Part shown: positions 25,401-36,934 of the stretch, piece after piece
Position numbering within the stretch: the first letter of the stretch is position 1
How the letters are laid out: each line of letters opens with the position of its first letter
Assembly (NCBI GenBank): GCA_950106755.1
Contig: OX467090.1
Coordinates: 16,925,489 to 16,989,488 of the forward strand
From: Climacium dendroides
Lineage: Eukaryota > Streptophyta > Bryopsida > Hypnales > Climaciaceae
Direction: 5' to 3'
Length of the DNA: 64,000 bases
Translations under genes and position numbers: made by a program
Notes under the pieces: model-generated
What the model was told of the DNA's origin: nothing
The model's input: the letters and a program-made list of their open reading frames with translations, nothing else
The model's database searches: none

Positions 25401-27029
25401 AATTTCTCTCATATAAGATTGTTTGGTGCATGGTCTCACACCAACCGTTCAAAATTTTGCCCCTATATCTAACATTGATGAGTGCATCCTCAACTTATCG
25501 GTGGAGAATTTGCCTAATGATGATAAGACCTTCGAGAATGTCTCGACATTCTTGGATGTGGTGAATTTCCATTCCGTACATCTTGAATTTTGTGTCCCAA
25601 TCTTTTGTCAATTAGTTGCTAAACTGATTTAGAATTCCATTGAATATTAGCACATACGTTTTCAATATATTGGCACATACTTATGTATATGGAAATGACT
25701 GTACTTGAACTTTAATGTCATCTCCAACATTCTAGCGACAAGGACAAATACTTTGATGGTGCATTGAACACAAAGCAAACGATGAACCTCATCATTGTGG
25801 ATGTCCCCAAAGGTTTTTATATTCCAACAGTGTCGGCTCATCCTGACCCTATTTCAAAGTAGAACAAGTTAAAAAATGACTACTTGGTTTCTATTTTTAA
25901 CTTTGCTCAAGAGTATCTCCATGACAAAGGTAGCCTACTCATTATATATCTAGTATCTTCTGCCCGTCACAGAAGTCTTCTTTTTGGTTGTTACGAGACC
26001 TACGGATTTAGAATACTCCTGATATGGTTAGGCATGAACCATCTTTATTTGACATCGCCGGCCAATCCAAGCAAGACAATATAATGAATCCTAGCCTCAT
26101 GTATATCTATAATTGATTTACATTTTCACTGTGCTACTTTCCGACTTCTGAGTTTCTGCAGATGATGCGATTTTTCATCTCTCTTTTGGTAAGGAAATTG
26201 CGACCAAAGATCAATTTGGAATTTCCATTCTAATACATTCCTTCCCATCAAGAAGTGGATATCAACATCGCCCATGATGACATCCTCCAAAACTTCTACA
26301 ATAGAGATGACGTGACCATAAATGGACACATCCCATAGCAAGGACCCCCCAAAAAAGCCCGATAGTTCATGCAGATGCTTGTAGAAGGGTTGTCTGAACT
26401 AGGTGATGTTTTAGTGGATTGCTTAGCAACTACAAGTAATTCCTACTTTGAACTTTAGTAATTTAAGGACATTGATGCAATTTTAAATGTGTTCATACTA
26501 CATTTCTCTGATGTTTGTTCTGGCTATTTTTAGGTTCAAGCATTCAAGCATGCCGTGCAATTTAACGACATGTATTGGCCTTTGAGAAGGACAAGGCAAT
26601 TTTTAATGCCCTCATTGCATCTGTCATGTACAAGACTATGGTACTGCTAAAACCAACCTAACCAAATCCTTCCACTTTAGACCTAGACGAGGAGGTGGTT
26701 GTTCTCGATTGTGTTGTGAAGACAACCTGATTCAGTAAGTAAGTTTGTCTTTCTACTAATGCATTTTCATTCTATGATTAACTACATAATTCTAGTCTAA
26801 TTTTTTGTTTCTTTGGATTTGAAGGCAAGCCTAAGAAGTGAGGAACTTTCGACATGTGCCTTTTTTTGGAAGACCGGGATTTTATCCAAGTCCTCCCAAA
26901 CTTTTTCACCTACTTGTATATGTTGAGGTGTTGTCGCGAGACTTTATTGCTATTGACCCAAGGCCAACTTTGTGGGCATATTTAGTGCACCATCAAGTTC
27001 TAGAATTTATAGATGATTGTGCACTATAG
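22482..27029 (+). pseudogene. Multi-exon pseudogene: ParB-like plus permuted DNA methyltransferase-like
   Basis: Several exons can be read despite stops. 22482-23190: KIPLYKLVPMPMVRPTLVCD, then NHKFYVCNGNHQRIVLMNYI after a shift, resembling a ParB-type domain where DGNHR is expected. 24213-24509: an unrecognised exon. 24905-25350: a basic coiled coil (DRLEEAKK, KRLASKVEKE). 25736-25929, with AG and GT borders: MNLIIVDVPKGFYIP, then NFAQEYLHDKG, like methyltransferase motif IV (usually DPPYG) and the following strand. 26162-26435: EVDINIAHDDILQNFYN, then FMQMLVEGLSELGDVLVDCL. This joins in phase to 26534 onwards, SSSIQACRAI then HVLAFEKDKAIFNALIASV. The join looks like motif I (DxFxGTGSS) followed by the acidic ligand residue. 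Motif IV before motif I is the permuted order of many N6/N4 DNA methyltransferases. Premature TAG, TAA and TGA codons are frequent. The family call is by motif reading only. Confidence 0.5.
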
Positions 27030-27347
27030 GCAGATTCGGATTCATCAGCTACAGAGGATAATTCAACATTGCATAGCTCTAATATTTGATGTATTGTCGA
27101 CACTATGTCACTATTATTGTGTGCTCAACGTTGGCCGCATGATGTTGTCTTTATTTCTTTAGTCATCAATACTTTTATTGCTTTCTATGTTGATCTTGAA
27201 TTATGCATTTCCAAAATTGAGGCGTCTTCCACGCAAATAATGTACACACGAAGTTGGCCAATACCAATTATTGGTATTACAATAATCATGCACTAGTATA
27301 CACAATTTATATATATTTTGTACAAGTGCATATCATGGTAAAGCAGT

Positions 27348-27350
<3 letters not shown>

Positions 27351-27403
<53 letters not shown>
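27351..27403. repeat. (TA)n microsatellite
   Basis: This is about 52 bases of pure TA dinucleotide repeat in intergenic DNA. Confidence 0.97.
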
Positions 27404-27404
<1 letters not shown>

Positions 27405-27642
27405 TATTTCGGATTAATTTAGAATCCATATTTCTTCTTTGGTAATGAAATGAAGTAGCAAACATACTTGATCTCCATTTGTTTAATTAATCTCCATTTA
27501 TTGGTTTGATAATGGCACAAATCATTCACTAATTTTGTAGGTACAATTCTTAATCACACTTTAAATACATACATTCAATCACTATATCCTATATTGTGAA
27601 AATAACTTTTTTTTAATGAAAATGAAAATTTGAAAATAAATT

Positions 27643-27686
27643 GGGTTTAGGGTTTAGGGTTTAGGGTTTAGATTTTAGGATTTAGA
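27643..27686. repeat. Interstitial telomere-type repeat (TTTAGGG)
   Basis: GGGTTTA is repeated about four times without error from 27643, followed by decayed units (GATTTTAGGATTTAG). TTTAGGG is the common plant telomere repeat. So short a tract far from a chromosome end may be a telomerase-assisted repair scar, or chance AT-rich repeat growth. Confidence 0.8.
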
Positions 27687-28164
27687 CCTTTTAAAGACTT
27701 GTATTAAACCAAAGCATGCACTATTGATGGAATCATTACTAATATATAAAAAAGTACCATCTTCATCCTCTCCCATTGTTGGGCTCATTTGTTTACCAAG
27801 CATCAAGTTACAATTTGAAGTCGTTTTCTACTATCTAGGAAGCTATGATCTCCTTTGTGCGAGAAAAGTGGCCACAGGCAGCCAAGGCCTTTCTTTGCGA
27901 AGGGGGTTTGGGTTCCACCTCTTGAACACCCTTGAGGGAGTGAAGCAAGCAGGGTCTGTCCAACATCTTAAATCAATCCCTTTTACATGAGGGAAACAAG
28001 CTGGCTTTGCCTTATACTTTCACTATGCTTTCATCTATATAGTCTATATATCATGGGGCATTTTATTGCTAAATCTAGTGCCACCTATTTCCTTGTTTAA
28101 TGACAATTAGACACATATTGGCCTAAATAGTAATTGATGTTCTATGTCATATGTAGCATTCCAG

Positions 28165-28345
28165 TGACAAAAATAGGTATTTCCAGGGTATTATAAGCAC
28201 ATAGTAGGCAGTGGACCTCATCATTGTGGATGTCCCCGAAGGTCTTTATGTGCCAATAGTGTTGACTTCTCCTCGTCCAATTCCCAAGTAGAACGAGTTC
28301 AAAAAAGACTATCTTCGATTTCGTTCAAGAGTGCCTTCATGACAA
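28165..28345 (+). pseudogene. Fragment of a second methyltransferase-like copy
   Basis: After an AG at 28163-28164, the frame reads DKNRYFQGII, stops, then AVDLIIVDVPEGLYVPIV, RPIPK, stop, NEFKKDYL. This is clearly related to the 25736-25929 exon of the upstream pseudogene (NLIIVDVPKGFYIP, PISK, stop, NKLKNDYL). Both copies carry the DVP variant and a TAG at the same place. The following sequence up to about 28620 has weak coding character but no clear frame. The remaining exons were not found nearby. Confidence 0.6.
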
Positions 28346-28954
28346 TGGTGGTTGGTACCATGTGTATGGATATTATTGTTCAAGTTTTTTTTGTCATGTG
28401 TCATCATATGGTAGCACTTGAAGAGGATAGGGGTTATCTTCAATGACCTCATCACTTTGCTTGTGCCAACAGTTGCGATTGGTCAGGCAGATTTGTCACG
28501 CTCTGATTTCGTAGCTATAAATTTGAAGATGACATTCATGGCTTATGTGCTATGTCCTCATCTTCTAGAAACTTGAAATGATTGTGTTGTAGAGTTAGAT
28601 CTGCAAACAAAAGAAATTGAAGGCAGTTTAACTTCAAGTCATGGTATCTACATTATATGAACACGATTGCTAGATTCAACTTTTTTTTATTTCATTTGTA
28701 GTATTGTTCAATTTTTAACATTAAATTTTGTGGTCTTCAAGTAGGATGCTATTTAAATTGCTCCTCATTTTGTCTATTAGGATTGTCAAACCAAGACACC
28801 ATCTTTGTGAAAATCATTGTGTATTTTCTTCAACCATTTGATATATTCATTGACCAACAATTTTGAACTCCATAATTGCTAGCCTTTTTTTATCACAATG
28901 TTTTGAAGACATGACTTTGGGTTAAAATAGGTGAACCTTGAACCCAAAAGAAAC

Positions 28955-29437
28955 AATTTTGTATCATTTTGATCATTTTGACCTACAATTATCTACAACA
29001 ACAACAGTGTTAGTTGATGAATATATTATGTGTTGCAAAAAATACACGGTGATTGTTGCGAAGACTATCATGTCATCCCTTCATTAACAACATTTTTTTC
29101 AAATTTTTGGAATAGTGCAAGTGTTCACCATGATTGTCATACTAGACAAGTTACTATTCATTTCTTGTCCTGTAGGACGAGTTACTATTCATCAAATGTA
29201 CCTTCTTTGAATCAAATGATCTTATTCTACTTTGCCTACTCAAAACACAGATATATCAATTATTAATTTTATATGATTGTGCTTTATTATTCTATCGTTA
29301 TGATTGTAATTGCAAAGCTTTTCATGCAATTGTTATTTTTACTTCTATCCTAAACGCAATCACATCCTAACTCTTCTTAGATTCCACGACTATAGATTTA
29401 GGGTTGATGGTCAAAATGATCAAAATGATACAAAATT
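28955..29437. mobile_element. Possible MITE with 29-bp perfect inverted ends
   Basis: AATTTTGTATCATTTTGATC starts at 28955 and the 29-bp arm runs to 28983. Its exact reverse complement lies at 29409-29437. The 425 bases between them are AT-rich and non-coding. A clear target duplication was not found, so this may be a transposon end pair or simply an inverted repeat. Confidence 0.5.
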
Positions 29438-30608
29438 CCATCAACATTCATCCATTTTTTGAATCCACTTTCATTCATTTTTTCATCCACTATCACATTT
29501 TTATAACCCTACTTTTTTCCTTAATTGCTCTTTTTTCTTCCAATGTTACTGCTCCCTGCTCACTAATCTCTGCTTCCCGCTTGCCACTTGCCACCTCCTG
29601 CTTGCATACCAACATTCCTTGAAACAGTACTACAGAAAAAAAGATAGATTATCATAAAAAATAGAAACAATGAAGTATAAATTAATAATAAATAGGAAAT
29701 CATGAAAAACCCTCTAGAAATTACCATTTGAGAGAACTTGATGGTGATCAAATTTCACCAAAAAAATGAAGTTGACACCTTCTTCAATGTTCAGAAGTAC
29801 TTGTACAAGGGAATCCTATTTGCATGGACCTAGAGGATATAAAATAATATATTTTAAAATATCCCTTGGTAGGCATATATCCACCTAGTGTGAAAATAGA
29901 CCACCAAACTTTTAACTCTAAATCATTCAATTTGGATGCTCCAAATGTAGTGAAAACTCCTAAATCTCAAATGTGACAAATTAGCAAAATTGACTTTTAA
30001 ATATAAAATAGTTTTTTTAATTTCTTAAAAATAAAGGATTTGATTACCATCAAGTTAGACATGTCCAAGAGAAATTTCAAGTTCTTAGGACTTGGGATTC
30101 AAAAATTATTTTAGAAGATAACGTCACTCCAATTATAATGGAAAATAGGATTGGTGTTTCTTGCAATGATCATTTTTCTAAGATTTATTAATTATTGTCC
30201 TTCTATTTTGTATAATATGGATTTTTGAATTTATTTATGTAGATTTTTATAATTAAAAGAATAAAAATACATAATATAATAAAAATCTAAGTTTCTAAAT
30301 TCCAACCTACATTTCAAAAATAACCTTCCAAATATGATTTTAATAAATAAGTACTATTAGATTTTTTTAAATTAATAATAAATCTTACATAGTCAATATG
30401 ATTAAATTTTATGTTAGAAACTCATAGTAAAAAATTCATTGTAAAAAATTTATTATATTCAATCAACAATCTTTGTATTAACCTATATTTATCAATAAAA
30501 TAAAATTTAAATTTAATCTTTTCGATCCAATCACGAGTTGAATAGCTTTTTTAAAATTTATATTAGATGTTCTCAACTCATTTCTTCAACACTAGAACAT
30601 ATATAATA
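29438..30608. other. Very AT-rich intergenic DNA
   Basis: Poly-A and poly-T rich sequence with no coding frame or RNA signal that I can support. It lies just left of the segmental duplication. Confidence 0.45.
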
Positions 30609-30839
30609 TATTGATTTGAGATGTCCACATCCAAAGCATCTGATGGAATGATTTCTCTTACTTACACACTTACTGTGTTGGGAAAATTTTCCATTTTCCT
30701 AGCCATCTCACTCAGTCTGGTGACTCATCATTCAACTAACAAATATTTTGTTGAAATGGCGATTCATTTTCTAGGAATGGGATAGACTTTAGACGACATG
30801 GTCTAAACTCTAAAGTAATTCTAGGACCACAGAATATTC

Positions 30840-32391
30840 AGGTCCAAGTTTGTGGAATATCAATTGCCAGTTTAATTGCACATCCGTTAACTCCGCTCCC
30901 GCATGGGTTGCGCTGAAAACTTCGTTCAGTTCCAGCAGCCTCTCATGAGGCTCTTCGGAAGCCACAGAAACCGTGCCTTACTTGCCTTGCTTCAATCCAG
31001 CCACTCCCATGAGTCGATCCAGCGGACCACGCAACTCAAAAAACATGCAATAGTCCTCGCACCGACTGACTGATTCAGCCGAAAATGAGTATGAACCTAC
31101 CTTGATTGACCACAATTGCAGGTGACTGGATCGACAAGACGACTTGCGTGCAAGCTAAGGCTTGTCTGATCGATGCCTTGATGCGTTGGAAGTCGATCAG
31201 GTGGCCGTTCGTGGGCATGCACACATATATGGATTGTTGCCTGGTAGTCCGGATTAAGACGAGACACTAAATATTCTTCCCTGCGCTTCGTCTTCGATCG
31301 AGCGCAGCTACTCCTGTGTGTCAGTCGGTGCGTGCTGGCGCAGGCGCTCTCATGTATCTTTCTCCCACGAGGTCAGAAACGTACTAGCTAGTAGCCTGGG
31401 GGATTGTCGATCTGCACTTTTGCAGCTTGCTAGCTAGCTTGGTGCCTCGTCGCCTACTGAGTCCGGTTGTGCGTCAACCCGGTATGCATTGTATCGTTCA
31501 CCTCAGCTCTGGCAGGCATTAATATCGCTTTGGTTCTGCTGGTTTTGGCACCAAGCTGAAAGGGATTCACCTCTGTGGACCAGAAATCTATGAAGTTGGA
31601 CCATTTCCTGTAACTCGCTGGTATATATGCAACACCGGTACTGCAGTGTTCAGATTTAATTGTGTGCGTGGTATTGGAGCTAGGACAGATCCTTGGCACA
31701 CTGCGCTGATACAAGCTTACATCAAAACAAAACAGCCGGGGGATTTGCATTGAATTGTGGGGAGCAACTGTCAGTGCGAACCGAGTGTGATTAGAACGGA
31801 CGGGTTCAATCCGAGACCAGTGATCTTGAGCATACATTTCTTTGCCCAAAGTATGGGTTTCATTCAACTGGCGCCATCTATTTCTGTTGTGAATTGTTTG
31901 TTTTCAGGAGCCATTCTGTCGGTGAACTCCTGTCGGTGTGCAGCTTGCAGTATGGAATTCTCAAGCGGCTTGGGCACCCATAGAAAACTTCGATTGTCAC
32001 TTGTCTTGTAATTGAAGCTTGGAGTTCAATTCGTCCGATTACAGGCACCGATCAAACGCATGATTAGCTTAGTGAAGTCGGTGCATGGTTTCTTCACCTC
32101 CACACAAGTGGCGGTGGCGTGAGTTTGCCTAGGGTCCGCTACAGATGAAGCTAATGAATTAGTTTCCTTGAGACGTTCGGGTGCTTTGGGAGCGAGGTTT
32201 GCTAGTGATGAATATTGTGGATAATTTCTTTCTAAGAAAGAGAGCTATAATGCTTCGTGACCTGGGACAATTATATCGCTACACAATGCTCTCAAGACTC
32301 CTAGCTAGCTAGCTGAATGGAAGCAATTTTCAAGTCTAATGTATTTCTAACGGTGAATTCCATCTCTATCCAGGACCAACAATCATCAACC
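30840..32391 (+). promoter_or_regulatory. 5' region of transporter copy 1 (promoter/leader, GC-richer)
   Basis: This 1.5 kb stretch is less AT-rich than its flanks and is conserved in block B (43520-45030) and in shortened form in block C (50400-51001). It has no convincing frame. Conservation and position suggest promoter and 5' untranslated sequence, possibly with a leader intron (a CATCTCTATCCAG acceptor-like site lies about 20 bases before the ATG). No TATA box can be assigned with confidence. Confidence 0.4.
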
Positions 32392-35300
32392 ATGGAGTCT
32401 ACCGGTGTCGAATCCCAGGAGTCTCGGTTACACGACCAAACCGAAACCTCCAGCCAGCTGAAACAAGAAGCCACACCCCAATCACCCAGCCACACAGGAT
32501 CCAAAAGACCATACCGTGACGACACCACCTTCACCTTCCTGTTCCTCACAGCCATCCTCATCACCTTCACACTGGGCATCATGGCCTCCACACGCACAGA
32601 CACCCTCAACATGGACACCAAGCTTCGCCTCTCAAACTACAACTCCACCACCAACAAATGCGAAATCACACAACAACAGGATTCTAAGAAGGCTTCTGAT
32701 TCGGATCCTAATTCTGATTCTACATTCGTAACACTTGTAGCCCTGACCTCCCTCTTAGCTTTAGCACTGACAATCCCATTCAGCCTCTTTCTCGTCTCCC
32801 TCCTGCGTCGTTTCACTCACACCTTGGTTGTCCTGTCTGCGCCCTTCCCGTTCCTCTTCCAAGTTGGTTGCTTAATCTGGTTCTTCTCACGGGGGCTGGA
32901 ACTCTTCGAAGTCAGGGCAACTTGGAGTACGCATATTTTTCTGTGGGTGTCCCTTCCGTTCTTGTCGGCTCTGTTGGGTTATGGGCATTGGAAGAATTGG
33001 ACGGGAGACGTTGTGGAGAATGCAGTTGAGTTGCTGAGAATGGCGACGGGGTTTTGGAAGGAGCACTTTGTGCTTTTGGTTGTGAATCCGGTGATGTGGA
33101 TGGGGGCGATGGTGTTGGTGAATGGACCGATTTTTACGTTTATGTGGTATGCGTTCAATGTTGGGGAAATAGTCCCGGATTTTGATGTGATGAATGATCC
33201 GATGAAGGGATGCGGCCTTGCCACTGGAATTCCTTGTTGCCGTGAAGAGCGTCCCGGATGGGTCTACGCTTATATCACTTTTGCAAGTACGTTATTGTTA
33301 GCTCCGAAATCTTTCTTTTGACTTCGGTTTAAGAGTCTATTTTTTTTGTTTTGGACGTCTTACTTGTGGATAGTTCTGAATGGGTCGGTTGATCCCAGTG
33401 CTCAGGAAAGTCATGTAATTTGCACTGGTTTTCGTATCAGATTACAACAACTGAGTGAGTGAGACAGTGCTTTCAGGTACTAGAATTTGGAGAGACCATC
33501 TATCAATGAATACTTGGGAAATGGTTTTCTCAATGCCTGTGTGGGTTCTGGTGTGACAGGCTTGACGGCTTTTTGGGTGCTTATGGTGTCAATAGTTCTT
33601 CAACATTCGGTAGTGAGCGGCACTGTCTCGCTCTGGTACTTTTCCCCAACAGGCTCATCCGCCATTGGCAGCATCAAACATTCACTGAGGTGAGACATAA
33701 CTTAGTGCACGAGAAATTGAGCTTTAAGTGCAGTTATGGATACGCTCTATGCTTGCCTAAAATGTCTAATCGAGCTGTTTGTGAGAGCTTGTAGTCAATT
33801 TTGGGAAAAAATAATTGTAGCACTTTGGAAATGAATATTTCATTCATATGGACATATGGTATGGTATTCAAAAACTGCAAGCGAAGAGAAATTTGGAAAT
33901 CAATTCTCTTTTGAATACTAGCTGGATTTGAAAAAAAGCTTAACAAGTTTTGTAATAGGAACTATGTTGAAATGTTGATTGGGATGATTTTATATGTAGT
34001 TTGTTTTCTTGAAACTTAAGAAATGTGCTTCTGTAGTAGTCATTGGTTACAAATAAGTATAGTTACGATTATTGAACATGAATTATTTTTATTGGATCTT
34101 ATTGACAATAGAAAGATGATTCTAACTCTAGCATGCATAATTTACACACAATGAATAAGTTAGGTTTGTCAAATGTTATAAATGTCATGTATTATGCAAT
34201 ATTTAGACTACGGATGTACGTGCTTGGTGGGCAAAGTACATCTCCATCATGTTTTCTAACCTTATTGTAATGACAGGAATGCGTATGGGCCTTCATTTGG
34301 AACAACATGCAACTTGGGCACAATTGTTACGACACTTGTTGTCATAGTGGTGAATCTCATAAAGCAAAAATTAAGCAACAAAATATTAAAGAGCAAAGAC
34401 CAACGGATGATGTTAAACATCCTTTGGGGTTACTTTTTATGGATGTCCCGATTTCCAACGCATTATCCTCAATTGGCTTCCATCTTTCTAGGCATCTTGG
34501 AGTCTTCAAAGGAGTCACACCAACATCTCTTGCAACGGACTCTACCAATTTTCTCAACCACGACTGATTCCTATAACTTAACAGCTTTTGCGCTTATGGG
34601 GATGGCCCTCATTTGTATTCTTCTTCAAACCCTTTTTGTAAGTTTATCCTTTCAATGCTCATTGGAACCCCTCTCTCGTAACTAATTTGCCAAGCAATAC
34701 AGCCAATACTATACAGATTTGGCTAATCAAGGTCAACAATAAATAATTCTAAAAACAAATGCCAAAGTGTTAGAAATATTTTTTTATTTTATTTAAATAA
34801 ATAAAAATATGAAAATGTAAAAAATATTCCTATTTCAAGCATCTCCAAGACTTATTTTTTCAACTCTAAATAAATATTTGGCATGAAGTGCCAACCCTAA
34901 AAGTTGGATATGGTATTGGTAGCCTTTGATAGTGTGAAGTTGAATTAGTTTGTTCATGCAAGCCCACACCCAAAGTACAAGATTAGCACTTGCATTTCTC
35001 TACTGTACATTTATATTGGCCAGATTGTCAAGTAGAGCCCCATTGCTTTCCATTTTCAGATGCAAGGAGGTTGATTTTTGTGATTGTTTGGGGCTGAAAA
35101 ATCCGCCCAGCAATAGTACCTTAAGCATTTAGTACCTTATCATTGTCAGGTAATAAACCAATGCATCACTCTTGAATATTTATTTTCAATAACACTTAAA
35201 ACTTATAGAAACATTCTGGAGGATTTTTCCGTACAACTTTTCTTTTCATGAGAAAATAATTTTCCAAAAATTCTGGCCCCTATTTTCAGAACAACCTGCA

Positions 35301-36295
35301 ACCCAGCCTTATTACCCTCCAACCAGTGATTTTTTAATGCATAAATTTTTCACCACTAGTGGCTACAGCCAAAAGATGTAAGTTGGCTTCTTTTGGAAGG
35401 ACATCAAATCAACCAAATTATTGTTGTATTTTATGATCATTAGCCAAATTTTACCCTAGTTTTTATGTAGATATCATCAAATATTACCCAAGTATCACAT
35501 GAATATTGAAGAAATAACTATCTCCTTCTCCAAAATGAAAACAAAACAAAACAAAATTGCCTCCAACCACTGTAATGAGGATGTGGCTATTTACCTAGGT
35601 TTGAATGTTGAAGCTATTGTTTGTTTAAAGAAAAGGCACCCCAAAAGCGTCTCTATTCCCATTCTTGTACCCTAGACTACCACTAAATGTTTCCCTAAAC
35701 TTTCATTGAATGATCTGTCCTCCAAATGCTTAGCTCTAATTTGTTGATGCATTTGGACACATACTTAACTCTAATTTACTAACAGCCAATTTTTACAAAT
35801 TTCAATTTAGGATCCACCTAATATATGACAATTTCAATGCTTTAAGGAACCAGCACTTTGAAAAATCATAGAAATTACATACCACATCTGAAAAATCTAA
35901 ATTTTTTTTGAATCCTCATGATTTCCACTCACTAATACTACCCAAATGTCAGTTTTAGGAAAAGGTGCCTCCCACTATGCTGAATTGCTCCTATTGATGC
36001 TATGGGTGCCTTTCACCATACGCTGCAGGTTTATGGAGTGCTGGAGTGTTTCTCGAATGCATCTGCTTGGATGAAACTACAGATTGCCCTCATGTACTGT
36101 TTTCCCATCACATGGGTAGGGCTAGTGACAGTTTTTTATGTAGCCATGTTTTCTGTGATTACAACCGTGTATATCTGTTATGCACTGGAGAAGCATGCTG
36201 GGGAGATTTCCAAGCCTGAGGTTTGTTGTGCATTCATGACCATCACACCTTCCTTGCCTGAAAATGGGGACCTCGTTGCCCAGTGTGGCATCTGA
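32392..36295 (+). pseudogene. Choline-transporter-like (CTL/SLC44/PNS1-type) gene, copy 1, frameshifted
   Basis: Exons are 32392-33286, 33477-33689, 34277-34637 and 36029-36295, all with GT-AG borders. The start chosen is the ATG in ACCATGG shared by all three copies; an ATG 25 codons upstream is absent in copy 2. Exon 1 encodes a polar N-terminus, then hydrophobic segments (FTFLFLTAILITFTLGIMAS, LLALALTIPFSLFLVSLL, PVMWMGAMVLVNGPIFTFMW). Exons 2-4 give the family-like VVSGTV.LWYFSP, RNAYGPSFGTTCNLGTIVTT and a C-terminal membrane part with ISKPEVCC. Total would be about 577 residues, fitting a multi-pass membrane protein of this family, whose known members move choline or related solutes. Exon 2 carries two extra bases (CT, about 33499) compared with copy 3. 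The expected frame therefore breaks and a stop follows after about 324 residues. Either the gene is broken or an unusual junction is used. Confidence 0.7.
35640..35990. repeat. Intron 3 segment repeated at 42890-43240
   Basis: Part of intron 3 of copy 1 (with phrases such as CACTTTGAAAAATC and TTCATTGAATGATCTGTCC) is alignable in the same orientation with the right end of block A. The divergence looks considerable. This suggests an earlier, smaller duplication within the block. Confidence 0.55.
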
Positions 36296-36511
36296 AGAGA
36301 AACACAAACTTGGGAGCGGTTTAACCCCAAAGTGCATGCGCAAGCGTGTGTGTTTTTCTACGGAAAAAGAGCACAAGGGCTTATAGTTATTGCGCATGAA
36401 GCAAATTGGTTGTTTTTCCCAAATCTAGCCTTATACTAGATGTTTAAAGAGCTTGTTTAGTATGCTAAAGAGCTTGTTTAGTATCCGTACCTGTTTTGCA
36501 TTTGAAGTTGT

Positions 36512-36934
36512 ATAGAAGTTGTGAGATTCTAACAAGAGAAATGTATGTATCCTATTTATAGTATGTTATTCTTCACCACAATGTTTGAGAAATTGGCATA
36601 TGAGAGTCTTTTGGGATCCATTTGGAGGTGACATGAACAACTAGAAATTGTGTTAGCACACTAAAGTGCACTTTCAAAAATTTGAAGTTCAAATGAAGAG
36701 CTAGCAAACTCATCACACCATGCATAGAAGTTGTGAGATTCTAACAAGAGAAATGTATATATCCTATCTATTCATAGTATGTTGTTCTTCCCCACAATGT
36801 TTGAGAAATTGGCATATGAGAGTCTTTTGGGATCCATTTGGAGGTGACATGAACTAAAAATTGTATTAGCACACTAAAGTGCACTTTCAAAAACTTGAAG
36901 TTCAAATGAAGAATTAGCGAACTCATCACACCAT
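36512..36934. repeat. 212-bp tandem duplication downstream of copy 1
   Basis: ATAGAAGTTGTGAGATTCTA begins at 36512 and again at 36724. The two units, each about 212 bp, remain highly similar to the end (CTCATCACACCAT). Only one unit is seen at the matching place in block B (about 48725-48940), so the doubling happened after the segmental duplication. Confidence 0.85.

Noticed and set aside
31454..31867. 137-residue minus-strand frame upstream of transporter copy 1
   Set aside because: The matching region of block B does not keep the frame, and the composition is not protein-like; more likely promoter or leader DNA.
32317..32391. Upstream ATG of transporter copy 1 (25 extra codons)
   Set aside because: Copy 2 lacks this ATG although the following bases are conserved, and the downstream ATG has the better context (ACCATGG).
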